Part shown: one piece after another, positions 37,881 to 49,583 of the stretch
Layout: each line of letters starts with the position of its first letter
Position numbering within the stretch: the stretch's first letter is position 1
NCBI RefSeq assembly: GCF_029867415.1
Contig: NC_081183.1
Span: 145,386,798 to 145,450,797 of the forward strand
Source of the DNA: Vicia villosa
Lineage: Eukaryota > Streptophyta > Magnoliopsida > Fabales > Fabaceae
Reading direction: 5' to 3'
DNA length: 64,000 nt
Translations under genes and position numbers: made by a program
The notes under the pieces: model-generated
Seen by the model: only the letters and a program-made list of their open reading frames with translations
Told to the model about the DNA's origin: nothing
Databases searched by the model: none

Positions 37881-39465
37881 ATGACTATGGCACTTAGATC
37901 TAAGAATAAGCTCCATTTCATCAATGGATCACTACCTCGCCCATCAGATCTCGATCAGAATGCAGTGGCTTGAGATAGATGTAACACCATGATCATGTCA
38001 TGGATCAATCACTCAGTTGAAGCTGAAATTGCTCAAAGTATTTTGTGGATGGATAATGCTACTGACATGTGGAATGAGTTGAAAGATCGCTTTTATCAAG
38101 GTGACATTTTTCGTATTTCAGATCTTCAGGAGGAAATATGTATGCTGAAACAAGGTGATGCCACTATTTCTTCATATTACACTAAGCTGAAAATTCTATG
38201 GCAGGAATTGGATAATTTTAGACCAAATCCTGAATGTTCTTGCATTTCCACATGTCTAGCCATTTCCAAAATTCGTTCATACAGAGAAAGTGATAAAGTC
38301 ATTGGATTTTTGAAAGATTTGAATGATCAATACTCAGCTATTAGATCTCAAATCATGTGGATGGATCTTTTACCAAATCTTTGCAAGGTTTACTCTTTGC
38401 TTGTGCAGCAAGAAAGACAAGCCATTACACCTATTGATGAAGCAAAGGTGTTAGCTATCTCTAATTCCATTACTTATCAACAATATCAATCAAAACCTAA
38501 CATCAATTCTCGTGGTAGAGGAAGTACTAGAGGAGGCAGATTTTCTGGTGGCAAGGGAAGAGGAAATCGCATCTGCACCCGCTGTGGAATGACCAACCAC
38601 ACTATTGACACATGCTTCAAGAAGCATGGATATCCCCCAAATTGGAAGCAGGATGCTGTAGTTAATCAATGTGCAGACAGATCTGAGGAACAAAGGTGAC
38701 TTATCTGAGGTTAATGCATCAGATTCACATGTTCTAGCTTTTACTCCTGAGAAACCAAAAGTTTGCTAGCTTTACTTCAAGGCTCATTACAATCACAGTC
38801 TCACACCATTAACCACCTTACCTCACATTCTGAACTCAATTAAGGTATAATTTGTACGTTTCCCAATTCCTTTCCACCTGAAACCTTCATATTGGACACT
38901 GGTGCTACTGACCATGTGTGCTTCACAAAAGAATATTTTCAATGCCTTAAGAAAATCAATTCTATTACAGTCAAATTACCCAATGGTAGGCTATTCACTG
39001 CTCATTATTCAGGAACTATACAGTTCAATACCTCTTATTTACTTAAATGATGTTCTATACTTTCCTCATTTTATTTTTAACCTTATCTCAGTTCACAAAC
39101 TAACCAAACTTCTTAATTGTTGCCTCATTTTCAACACTGGTGATTGTATTATACAGGATTCCTCCAAGATGATGATTGGCACAGCTGAGTTGCATAATGG
39201 ACTATACCTTCTCATTTCTCCTAAAGTTTCCTTACCCAACAATCCATCTGCTCATCATATCAATTCTATACTTTCTCAGTTTGTAGATATAATTTCTGAT
39301 TGTAGCCTTTGGCACTCTAGACTTGGTCATGCTTTATATGCCAAGTTGTTTGAACTCAATAAAGTTTTTCCTTTCATAAAGAGATTACCTTTCCCTAATA
39401 GCTCTCATAGGAATCAATAGAGCCCTATTATTTCAAGTCCACCTTCCCACTATTTTCTGGGCCCT
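37881..39465 (+). pseudogene. Ty1/copia gag-protease remnant
   Basis: The reading frame starts at ATG 37881 (MTMALRSKNKLHFINGSLP), is broken by TGA at 37971-37973 where Trp is expected (VA*DRCN), and stays open from 37989 to 38699. The gag domain includes the UBN2-like motif IAQSILWMDNATDMWNEL and ends with a zinc knuckle CTRCGMTNHTIDTC. Beyond a frameshift, the protease active site LDTGATDHVC (about 38893) and a GAG-pre-integrase ending in LWHSRLGHALYAKL are visible. The copy stops near 39465, where it abuts the end of a Helitron. Confidence 0.88.
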
Positions 39466-39505
39466 ACAGAACAGAACTCATGCGTATGCACATGTTTGTT
39501 ACTAG
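39466..39505 (+). mobile_element. Helitron 3' end at left edge of the tandem array
   Basis: GAACAGAACTCATGCGTATGCACATG then TTTGTTACTAG matches the 3' ends at 41132 and 49123, with the hairpin slightly decayed. The rest of this Helitron copy is missing, replaced by copia sequence. Confidence 0.7.
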
Positions 39506-39652
39506 TTATTCTTATAAAGATTCAATTCTCTTATATAGGTCTTCGTCTCACGCTCTCCAAAGACAAAGTAGCTAGACTAGACTGGAGTAATACTTACATT
39601 TCAGATTAAAATGGGAAGATTCTATCCTCTCTTTTTTCAAGTCAGCAAAAAA
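39506..39652. repeat. Array spacer S1 (truncated)
   Basis: Starts TTATTCTTATAAAGATTC like spacers S2-S4 but stops after TTTTTCAAGTCAGCAAAAA. It joins directly to TTATTGATATATATTTTATA of the Helitron body, so about 0.5 kb spanning the spacer end and Helitron 5' end is deleted. Confidence 0.85.
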
Positions 39653-41132
39653 ATTTCTTATTGATATATATTTTATATACAAAAAAATGGTATTTATTAT
39701 CGAAATATTTTTTAGTCCAAAATTGTATACAGAAAAAATTTATTCAAAAAATCTATTATTGATCTAAATATTTTTATCAAATATTTTTGTAAATGATACT
39801 TAAATAAAAATAATATTTGTACACAGAAAAAATCTAATATTTAAAAAAAATACTATTTATGATCCAAATAATTTGTATTCAAAAATAGTCTACGAAAAAA
39901 AATTATTATTGATCTAAATATTTTTATATACGAAATTTACTATTGATCCAAATACTTTTGTAAATGATACCTAAACTAATATGAAGTATGTATACGGGAA
40001 AAAAAATCTATTATTGATTTAAATATTTTTATATACGAAAAATGTTATTTACGATCCAAATATTTTTTATTCAAAAATGGCATAGGCCAAAAAATCTATT
40101 ATTGATCTAAATATTTTTATATACAAAAATTTAATATTGATCCAAATATTTTTGTAAATAATACTTAGACAAAAATAATATTCATATACGAAAAAATCTA
40201 TTATTTACGTAAAATGGTATATATGATCCAAATATTTTTATTCAAAAATAGTATACGGGATAAAATCTACTATTGATCTAAATATTTTTATATACGAAAT
40301 TTACTATTGATCCAAATATAATTTAAATGATACCTAAACAAAAATGAAGTCTGTATACGGAAAAAAATCTATTATTGATCTAAATATTTTTATATACGAG
40401 AAATGGTATTTATGATCAAATACTTTTGATCCAAAAATGGTATACGAGATAAAATCTTTTATTGATCGAAATATTTTTATATATGAATATTTAATATTAA
40501 TCCAAATATTTTTGTAAATGATACCTAAATAAAAAGTATACGAAAAAAATATATTATTTACAAAAAATGGTATTTATGATCCAATTATTTATTATTCAAA
40601 AATGGTATGCGGGAAAAAATCTAAATATTTTTATATACGAAAAATGATATTTATGATCAAATATTTTTGATCAAAAAATGGTACTCCACAAAAAATCTTT
40701 TATTGATCTAAATATTTTTATTTACGAAATACTCCCTCCGTTTTTTATTATAAGTCGTTTTGGAAAAAAATTTGTATTTAAATATAAGTCGCTTTACAAT
40801 TCCAATGAATAATTAATGCTATTTTTCCTATTATGCCCTTAAATATTTATTATTCTCTCTCCTTTCAATTATATAAATTTATCTTCCATATGTCATTAAT
40901 GAAGGATAATTTTGTAAAAACCTTCATAATTTCTCATTTTCATACAACAATTATTATTTTTCTTAAACTGTGTGAAAAGTCTAAAACGACTTATAATAAA
41001 AAACGGAGGGAGTAATCATTTATTTATCTAAATATATATTTTATTCATTTTTAACATTTATTTAAAATAAATGATGCATCCAAATGAGCGTAATAGAACA
41101 GAACTTGTGCGTATGCACGGGTTTGTTACTAG
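39653..41132 (+). mobile_element. Helitron copy H1 (5' end deleted, carries a Stowaway MITE)
   Basis: The body is an AT-rich minisatellite-like array of ATCTATTATTGATCTAAATA / TTTTTATATACGAAA / AATGGTATTTATGATCCAAA units. It ends with GCGTAATAGAACAGAACTTG, a hairpin and CTAG at 41129-41132. A Stowaway element occupies 40732-41012. There is no coding sequence. Confidence 0.8.
40732..41012. mobile_element. Stowaway MITE
   Basis: Terminal inverted repeats CTCCCTCCGTTTTTTATTAT and its complement bound 281 bp, flanked by TA at 40730-40731 and 41013-41014. The related Helitron copy H2 has the uninterrupted TTTACGAAATAATCAC near 47597, which gives a direct view of the empty site. Confidence 0.95.
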
Positions 41133-41591
41133 TTATTCATATAAAGATTCAATTCTCTTATATAGGTCTCCGTCTCACGCTCTCCAAAGACAAAGTAGCT
41201 TGACTAGACTGGAGTAGTACTTACATTTCAGATTAAAATGGGAAGATTCTTTCCTCTCTTTTTTCAAGTCAGCAAAAATTTGTTCTTTACAAGATCCTGC
41301 TTTGCTTTCTGTCAAAAACAAAAACAAGACCCTGCTTTCTTCCTGTACACCACCCATCATTTCTAAGCATTTATGATTTGGACATATCAGGGCAGAGCTG
41401 TCTCCCCACGCCCAGCATGTTCTTCATGTACCACTCTACAACTGTTGTGTTACTATATTTTTAACGATTAACTTTTAATAATGTTATAGCAGAAGATAAA
41501 CTAGACTAGAAAAAAATATTTCACATGACACCTATAATAAACTATTTATAAGAAGATCTAACGGATAATAAATCATGTATAGATAGACCAA
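41133..41591. repeat. Array spacer S2 (459 bp)
   Basis: Begins TTATTCATATAAAGATTC after the Helitron CTAG and ends ATAGATAGACCAA before the next TCTATAAT. Nearly identical to S3 and S4. It includes CTGTCTCCCCACGCCCAGCA and AGATCTAACGGATAATAAAT. No conserved protein is recognised; the frame at 41175-41360 is not maintained as a known domain. Confidence 0.9.
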
Positions 41592-42072
41592 TCTATAATA
41601 TAAGAAAATTAGTGATAGTGGAAAAGTCTACATTACCCTTATTTGATTTTTTGCCACCACATTAAAATTGTGATTATTTGGTCTTTGCACAATAAAGTTC
41701 TTAATTTTATTATTAAAGTAACACAACCTTCATATTTTATCAAACTTACCAAATCTCTCTCCATTCTCTATTTTTTTGCTCTTTCATCACTTTCTCACTT
41801 CTTTCTTCCACAAAAAAAATCTATTATTGATATATATTTTATATACGAAAAATTATATTTATGATCGAAATATTTTTTAGTCCAAAATGGTATACTGAAA
41901 AAATTTATTCAAAAAATCTATTATTGATCTAAATATTTTTATATACGAAAATTTAATGTTGATCCAAATATTTTTTTTTGGAATGAAGAAACTTTATTAA
42001 ACCAAAATTATCATGAAGTACAGTGATCCAATGGATCCAAAATTCAAATAGACAAATTAACAACAAAAAGAC

Positions 42073-45000
42073 CTAATTAGCCATCAAGTAAGCAATGTGA
42101 GGTTTGAGGTCTTTGCAGTACCAGCCACGATAACTGATAATCTCAATGATGCTACTAATAGTGTTGCTAAGGTCAGCTGGCTTGCCAAAGCAAATTTTGT
42201 TGCGGTGGTCCCATACACCATAGACTGTTTCTGCAATAGCAAGCTTGAATAATCTCACTTTCCACCCCTTGCCTTTACCATTTCTAATAATCCAAGGTAG
42301 ATCATTGCTCCAATCTTGTGGATCATGAGTGATTTGTATCCATTCCAACACAGCACTCCATATCCTCCTAGTAACACTGCAATTGAAGAAGAGGTGATCA
42401 GCCGTTTCTTCCTCATTGCAGAAACAACATATGTCACTACCATAGAAACCAAACCTCATTAGTCTACTTTTGGTGGCCAGTTTCCGATGACAAAGGGGCC
42501 ACAATATCATATTGGCTTGAGGTCTTGCAGGATTCCTGTACAGGATTCTATACCAAGGAACTGATACTGAATTGATAAGATTATCATAGAACTCCCCATA
42601 TTTGAATCTACCTTTAAGACATGTAGCATCCCAGAGTTGCTGATGGTCCTGCAGTAGTGCCCTCATGCTCAGAATATCACGAAAAATCCAAGTGCAAGTA
42701 GATTTTGGTTGCACCTTAAGAATGTTCTGATTCTTTAAGTAGTAGGCATGCACCCATTTAACCCATAGGCTGTCAGGCTTGTTACAAATATTCCACAACA
42801 ATTTCAACATAGTACAGTTATTCCAAATACTCAAATCAATAATGCCAAGACCACCCTCCTTAAGGGGTTTGCAAACAGTAGACCAAGCAACAAGACTTTT
42901 GCGACTGATAGAGTCCTTACCTGTCCAGAGAAATGACCTACATATAGCATCAATCCTACTAATTACAGATTTATGCAAGGGAAAACAAGTCAACCAGTAA
43001 TTAGCAAGAGCAAATGAGACACTCTTAATTAGTTGGAGTCTTCCAGCATAAGTTAAGAGTTTAGCTGACCAATGTCTAATTCTGTGGAGGATCTTGTCAA
43101 TTAATTCACTATAGTGATCAACAGAGAGCTTTTGTGAGTGATGGGAACCCCTAAATATTTGAATGGAAGCATGCCCTCCTTAAATTCAATGAATCTAAGG
43201 AGCCTCTCTCTCATATTAGGACTGACAGCACCAAAATATATTTTACTTTTTGAGCTATTAACTTTCATACCTGTAGACTTTAAGAAATTTTGGAAAGTTT
43301 TCACCAACAGTTCCACAGAATTGAAGTCTCCTCTAGAAAAAAGCAACACATCATCAGCAAACATGAGGTTAGTCAGGTTCAATCTTTTACACTTAGCATG
43401 ATGGTTAAAAGATGAGTCTAGTTGCATATGTTGTAAACATCTCTGCAAGTATTCCATGAGGATAGCAAAGAGGTAAGGGGAGATAGGATCCCCTTGCCTA
43501 ATGCCTCTCTTAGCAGTCAAGATCTTGGAAAGAGATCCATTGATATTGAACCTGTAGGAAACAGTAGTTAAAGTGTCCATGATCCAACCAACAAATTTGG
43601 ATGGAATCCCAACTTCTAGCATAATGGTTTCCAATGCTTGCCAATTTGTCATGTCATAGGCTTTCTGCAAATCAATTTGGAGCATACACCTAGGAGGGCC
43701 ACCTTTCCTATTGTACCCTTTGAGAAGCTCATAGGCCAGGAGGATATGTCTGTGGATTTGTTGACCAGGTATGAAAGCAGCCTGGTTGATGTTGACAATA
43801 CTACCTACAACAAGTCTCAGCCTAGCGGTCACAACTCTAGATATAATTTTATAGACAATGGTACAAACAGATATAGGCCTAAAATCCTTTATGCATTTAG
43901 CTGATTTACTCTTTGGAATAAGGGAGACCAAAGTACAGTTAAAAGGCTTGTACAAGTTACCTTTTTCAAAGTATTCCTTCACAGCAGCAATCACATCAAC
44001 TTTGATGATATCCCAACTGGCTTTAAAGAACTTGGCTGTATACCCATCAAGACCAGGAGCAGAGTTGTCATCTATACCCTTCAGGGCAGCATAGATTTCT
44101 TCTTCAGTAACAGGGTTCATAAGACTGGTTCTCTGCACTCCTTGAAGTTGACTTCCTTTTCTCAAAGCTTCAAGATTAACATGATCCAGGTTCTGCTCCC
44201 TGAATCCCATTAGGCCACCATAGAAATTTAGGATTTCTCCTTCAATTTCATCCTGAGAAGTAAGCAACTGGCCACTTTCTTTCTCAAGCATGTTCAGAGA
44301 TTTAGAGACTTGTTTGGCTTTAACAGATGCATGGAAGTAAGAGTTGTTGCCATCAGCATCCTTTAACCACTTGATATTAGCCCTTTGTTTCAGAATACTC
44401 CCTTCAATATCATTCCACTTTATCAAGTTCTCAGTACATTGCTTAACACTAGCTATCAGCCCATGATTCATTCTATCAGCAGATAACTCAGTTTGAGCCT
44501 TGGTGAGGAGCTCTCTTGCTTGCACAACATGATGCCTGGCCATGAGGAAGGTCTTGTTCATCTTGTATAAGTCATACTGCAGCCTCTTAAGCTTGTGCCA
44601 AAGGACATAGCTTGGCCTCCCTGCAATAGGCACATTCCAGTTATCTTAAACAGTTTTATGGTAGTTTTCACATTCAGTTAAGCAATTAATGAACCAGAAT
44701 CTCTTATGTCTCCTAATAGGTAGATGTTGATAATAGAGGTACAGTAAGGAGTGATCAGAGACATTTGGGGGAAGGTTTCTGAGAGAAAAATTAGTGTGAT
44801 CCTGAAACCAAGAAGTATTGCCTAAGACTCTATCTATCCGAGAGTAGATAGTACCAATTAAGTGCTTGTTGGACCAAGTGAAATAATCACCATTGCTAAG
44901 CATTTCAGCTAGATCATTATTATCCATCATTTCCTTTAGGTCTCTGTATTCAGTCTCAGTGACCCTTTTACCTCAAATCCTATCTTGGCTAGATAGAACA

Positions 45001-45419
45001 TTGTTGAAGTCACCAGCTAGACACCAAGGGCCTTGGGGTTTCAGCTTGTCCAAATCACTCCAAAGACCTCTTCTTTGCTCCAACTTATTCATTGCATAGA
45101 TGGCAGTGAATCAAAATTTAAAATTACCATGAGTGTCATAGACTCCAAAATGAATCATTTGACTAGTGCATGCAATCATATGAAGCACAATATTATTAGG
45201 GTTCCAATGAACCCATATCCTAGCATTATAATGAGCTTGATAGTTGTCAGAAAACATACCTCCAAGGTTGAGTTTATTCCTGATCAAGGAAGCCTGATCT
45301 TGCTTAACTCGAGTCTCAATCAATATGCTAATATCAGCTCAAAGCTCTAGGAGACGGGAGCTTATCTCCCTGAGCTTACCTTGCTTATTTAGCCCCCTTA
45401 GGTTCCAAGCAATTAACAT
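42073..45419 (-). pseudogene. LINE ORF2: endonuclease-reverse transcriptase-zf-RVT
   Basis: ATG at 45417-45419 (MLIAWNLRGLNKQGK) overlaps the ORF1 stop. Domains in order: APE-like endonuclease (GPWCLAGDFNNVLSS ... SDHSLLYLYY), reverse transcriptase (TLVSLIPKS ... DFRPISVCTIVYKIISRV ... GIRQGDPISPYLFAILMEYL ... NLMFADDVLLFSR; the catalytic FADD is intact), then zf-RVT (MILWPLCHRKLATKSRL ... CCFCNEEETADHLFFNC). Four in-frame stops (45339-45341, 45111-45113, 44973-44975, 44646-44648) and a one-base deletion near 43128 disable it. Reverse transcriptase of this class copies RNA directly at the nicked target. The stops are few, so the insertion is not ancient. Confidence 0.93.
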
Positions 45420-46668
45420 TGGCCAGTATCTTGCAGCACCTGTATGTCACTCAAAATCTGCAGAGCATCAAATCCATTTTCACAAGTAAAACTATCCGAT
45501 GGAACAGAAGTTATAGGTCTCTTCCCTCGATCTCTACCACTTGTACTCACTTCTTGCCATATATGCTCCTCTTCAGTTTTCTTAGCAGGCTTAGTTGGTT
45601 CAGACTCACTCACTTGAGCATCCTTAGTGACCATAGATGAAACTTTAGGATCTTTAGGAACAGCAGGGACAAAATCACTTTTTTCACCTGTAGTGGATTT
45701 TGCCTTTGGCTTCCATTGCTTTGTCTTTGGTTTGGCTTGCTCACAGTTATGACCCGGCTTTTGACATCTTTTGCAATATTGGGGCTTCCATTCATACTCA
45801 ATAGGTTGCTGCATCTTGTTACCTTCATTGTCCCGAATTGTAACTTCAGTAGGAAGATCTTGTGTGATGTCCATTTCCACAAGAATCCTAGCATAAGAAC
45901 TACGCAAGCGATTAGCCGTGCACTCATCTGTAACCAGAGGAATCCCTAAGGCACTAGCAATTTTGTTAAGACTAACATCACCCAAAGGTAGAGGGGGAGT
46001 TGTGGCAACTTTACCCAAATAGGTAATGTGCGTAGAAAGTCTTCCTTCAGCTTAAATTCAGGGCTCCATTCACGAATTAGGATAGGCATATTCCAGATAG
46101 AATATGGACCTTTCATCAGCACATCATCCCTATCACTAAAGGATCGGAATCTTAGAACAAAATAGCCCTCTTCATTATAGTATATATCAGGCAATTGGAC
46201 AAAGTTCCAGGTTTTAGTCATGAAGTTTTTCAATCCATTCATGCTTAGGTTACCCCCAATAACGTATAGAATGAGGGATGAAGACCACAAATCTACCTCA
46301 GAGGCAATGTCGTCAACAGTGATGTCCACTTCTACTGTTCCATTGACTATCTTAGGAGCAATGAACTTCATGGATCTACCTTTGGCTGGGTTACGGTTGT
46401 CATTCAATACATCTACCCAGAGCTTCCTATATTCTCCACTTTTAGGATTTGGATCTACCACCAACTTAGGTTTAGGTATCAAAGAAACAGAAGGGATGCT
46501 TCCACTCAGAGTTGCGCTCCTCACCGAGCTGGAGCTAGCTAAGTGTTCACTAGTGGAAACAGGCGGATCAACTTTCACAGGCGTAACGTTCTTCTCAGGA
46601 AAATCCTTCGCAGATTCCGGCGGCGGTGGAACCGGTTTTTTCGGCCTCCCTCGTCCCATCCTTCGCAT
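45413..46668 (-). pseudogene. LINE ORF1: DUF4283 domain and zinc-knuckle-like nucleic-acid-binding protein
   Basis: The ATG at 46668 gives MRRMGRGRPKKPVPPPPESA, a basic Pro-rich start. It is followed by a linker and a DUF4283 domain (SSLILYVIGGNLSMNGLKNF ... FVLRFRSFSDRDDVLMKGPY ... LIREWSPEFKLKEDFLRTLP). A one-base frameshift near 45990-46010 separates this from the rest of the family domain (GDVSLNKIASALGIPLVTDE) and the knuckle-like CKRCQKPGHNC. The protein would coat LINE RNA for retrotransposition. The stop TAA at 45413-45415 overlaps the ORF2 start. An apparent upstream TTG start at 46689 lies in the target duplication and is not real. Confidence 0.88.
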
Positions 46669-47717
46669 AACTTCCTTTTCTTGATCCAAATATTTTTGTA
46701 AATGATACTTAAATAAAAATAATATTTGTATACAGAAAAAATCTAATATTTACAAAAAATACTATTTATGATTCAAATATTTTTTATTCAAAAATGGTCT
46801 ACGGAAAAAAATTATTATTGATCTAAATATTTTTATATACGAAATTTACTATTGATTCAAATACTTTTGTAAATGATACCTAAACTAAAATGAAGTATGT
46901 ATACGGGAAAAAAATCTATTATTGATCTAAATATTTTTATATACGAAAAATTTTATTTATGATCCAAATATTTTTTATTCAAAAATGGCATAGGCCAAAA
47001 AATCTATTATTGATCTAAATATTTTTATAATAGAAAATTTAATATTGATCCAAATATTTTTTTAAATAATACTTAAACAAAAATAATATTCATATACGCA
47101 AAAAATCTATTATTTACGAAAAATGGTAATTATGATCCAAATATTTTATTCAAAAATAGTATACGGGATAAAATCTACTATTTATCTAAATATTTTTATA
47201 TACGAAATTTACTATTGATCCAAATATAATTTTAAATGATACCTTAACAAAAATTTAGTCTGTATACGGAAAAAAATCTATTATTGATCTAAATATTTTT
47301 ATATACGAGAAATGGTATTTATGATTAAATATTTTTGATCCAAAAATGGTATAGGGGATAAAATCTATTATTGATCGAAATATTTTTATATACGAAAATT
47401 TAATATTGATCCAATTATTTGTTATTCAAAAATGGTATAAGGGAAAAAATATACTAATGATCTAAATATTTGATCAAAAAACCTATTATTGATCTAAATA
47501 TTTTTATATACGAGAAATGATAATTATGATCAAATATTTTTGATCAAAAAATAGTATTCCACAAAAAAATATTTTATTGATCTAAATATTTTTATTTACG
47601 AAATAATCACTTATTTATCTATTTTTTTTCGTTTTTAACATTTTATTTAAAATAAATGATGCATCCAAATGCGCGTAACAGAACAAAACCCGTGCATATG
47701 CACGGGTTTGTTACTGG

Positions 47718-48177
47718 TTATTCATATAAAGATTCAATTCTCTTATATAGGTCTCCGTCTCACGCTCTCCAAAGACAAAGTAGCTATACTAGACTGGAGT
47801 AATACTTACATTTCAGATTAAAACGGGAAGATTCCTTCCTCTCTTTTTTCAAGTCAGCAAAAATTTGTTCTTAACAAGATCCTGCTTTGCTTTCTGTCAA
47901 AAACAAAAACAAGACTCTGCTTTCTTCCTATACATCATCCATCATTTCTAAGCATTTATGATTTGGACATATCAGGACAGAGCTGTCTCCCCACGCCCAG
48001 CATGTTCTTCATGTACCACTCTAAAACTGTTGTGTTATTATATTTTTAACGATTAACTTTTAATAATGTTATAGCAGAAGATAAACTAGACTAGAAAAAA
48101 GATATTTCACATGACACCTATAATAAACTATTTATAAGAAGATCTAACGGATAATAAATCATGTATAGATAGACCAA
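47718..48177. repeat. Array spacer S3 (460 bp)
   Basis: Same start, length and end as S2 (TTATTCATATAAAGATTC ... ATAGATAGACCAA), with a few substitutions. It lies between the CTGG end of H2 and the TCTATAAT start of H3. Confidence 0.92.
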
Positions 48178-49123
48178 TCTATAATATAAGAAAATTACTG
48201 GTAGTGGAAAAGTCTACATTACCCTTATTTGATTTTTTGCCACCACATTAAAATTGTGGTTATTTGATCTTTGCACAATAAAGTTCCTAATTTTATTATT
48301 AAAATAACACAAACTTCATATTTTATCAAACTTACCAAATCTCTCTGAATTCTCTTTTTTTTTCCTCTTTCATCACTTTCTCACTTCTTTCTTCCACAAA
48401 AAAAATCTATTATTGATATATAATTTATATACGAAAAATGGTATTTATGATCGAAATATTTATTAGTCTAAATGGTATACGGAAAAAATTTAATCAAAAA
48501 ATATATTATTGATCTAAATATTTTTATATACGAAATTTACTATTGATCCAAATATAATTTTAAATGACACCTTAACAAAAATGAAGTCTGTATACGGAAA
48601 AAAATCTATTATTGATCTAAATATTTTTATATACGAGAAATGATATTTATGATCAAATATTTTTGATCCAATAATGGTATAGGGGATAAAATCTATTATT
48701 GATCGAAATATTTTTATATACGAAAATTTAATATTGATTCAAATATTTTTGTAAATGATACATAAATAAAAAGTATATGGAAAAAATCTATTATTTACAA
48801 AAAATTGTATATATGATCCAATTATTTGTTATTCAAAAATGGTATACGGGAAAAAATCTACTATTGATCTAAATATTTGGGAAAAACCTATTATTGATCT
48901 AAATATTTTTATATACGAGAAATGATATTTATGATCAAATATTTTTTATCAAAAAAAAGTATTCCACAAAAAATATTTTATTGATCTAAATATTTTTATA
49001 TGCGAAATAATCACTTATTTATCTAATTTTTTTTTCGTTTTTAACATTTTATTTAAAATAAATGATGCATCCAAATGCGCGTAACAGAACAAAACCCGTG
49101 CGTATGCACGGGTTTGTTACTAG
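48178..49123 (+). mobile_element. Helitron copy H3 (946 bp)
   Basis: Complete by its ends: TCTATAATATAAGAAAATTA after A, and hairpin CCCGTGCGTATGCACGGG with CTAG at 49120-49123 before T. The interior is the same AT-rich minisatellite with fewer units than H2. No coding capacity. Confidence 0.85.
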
Positions 49124-49583
49124 TTATTCATATAAAGATTCAATTCTCTTATATAGGTCTCCGTCTCACGCACTCCAAAGACAAAGTAGCTAGATTAGAC
49201 TGGAGTAATACTTACATTTCAGATTAAAATGGGAAGATTCTTTCTTCTCTTTTTTCAAGTCAGCAAAAATTTGTTCTTAACAAGATCCTGCTTTGCTTTC
49301 TGTCAAAAACAAAAACAAGACTCTGCTTTCTTCCTGTACATCATCCATCTTTTCTAAGCATTTAAGATTTGGACATATCAGGACAGAGCTGTCTCCCCAC
49401 GCCAAGCATGTTCTTCATGTACACCTCTACAACTGTTGTGTTACTATATTTTTAACGATTATCTTTTAATAATGTTATAGCAGAAGATAAACTAGACTAG
49501 AAAAAAGATATTTCACATGACACCTATAATAAACTATTTATAAGAAGATCTAACGGATAATAAATCAGGTATAGATAGACCAA
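49124..49583. repeat. Array spacer S4 (460 bp)
   Basis: Third full-length copy of the spacer, ending ATAGATAGACCAA before TCTATAAT of H4. Confidence 0.92.

Larger units (their letters stand above)
41976..46680 (-). mobile_element. Near full-length plant L1-type LINE with 17-bp target duplication
   Basis: A 17-bp direct repeat TTGATCCAAATATTTTT lies at 41959-41975 and 46681-46697. The element is on the minus strand, with its A-tail appearing as a T run at 41976-41979 and its 5' end at 46680, only 12 bases before the ORF1 ATG. It has two ORFs: ORF1 (DUF4283/zinc-knuckle type) and ORF2 (endonuclease, reverse transcriptase, zf-RVT). Both are mutated. The 5' untranslated region is very short, so slight 5' truncation is possible. 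Confidence 0.93.
41592..47717 (+). mobile_element. Helitron copy H2, split by a 4.7-kb LINE
   Basis: The 5' end TCTATAATATAAGAAAATTA begins after an A, and the 3' end has hairpin CCCGTGCATATGCACGGG followed by TTTGTTACTGG (CTGG at 47714-47717 rather than CTAG) before T. The body repeats the AT-rich ATTATTGATCTAAATA motif on both sides of the LINE. It is non-autonomous, with no Rep/helicase. Confidence 0.8.

Noticed and set aside
46681..46697. Upstream TTG start for LINE ORF1 at 46689
   Set aside because: It falls in the target-site duplication outside the element; the ATG at 46668 is used instead.
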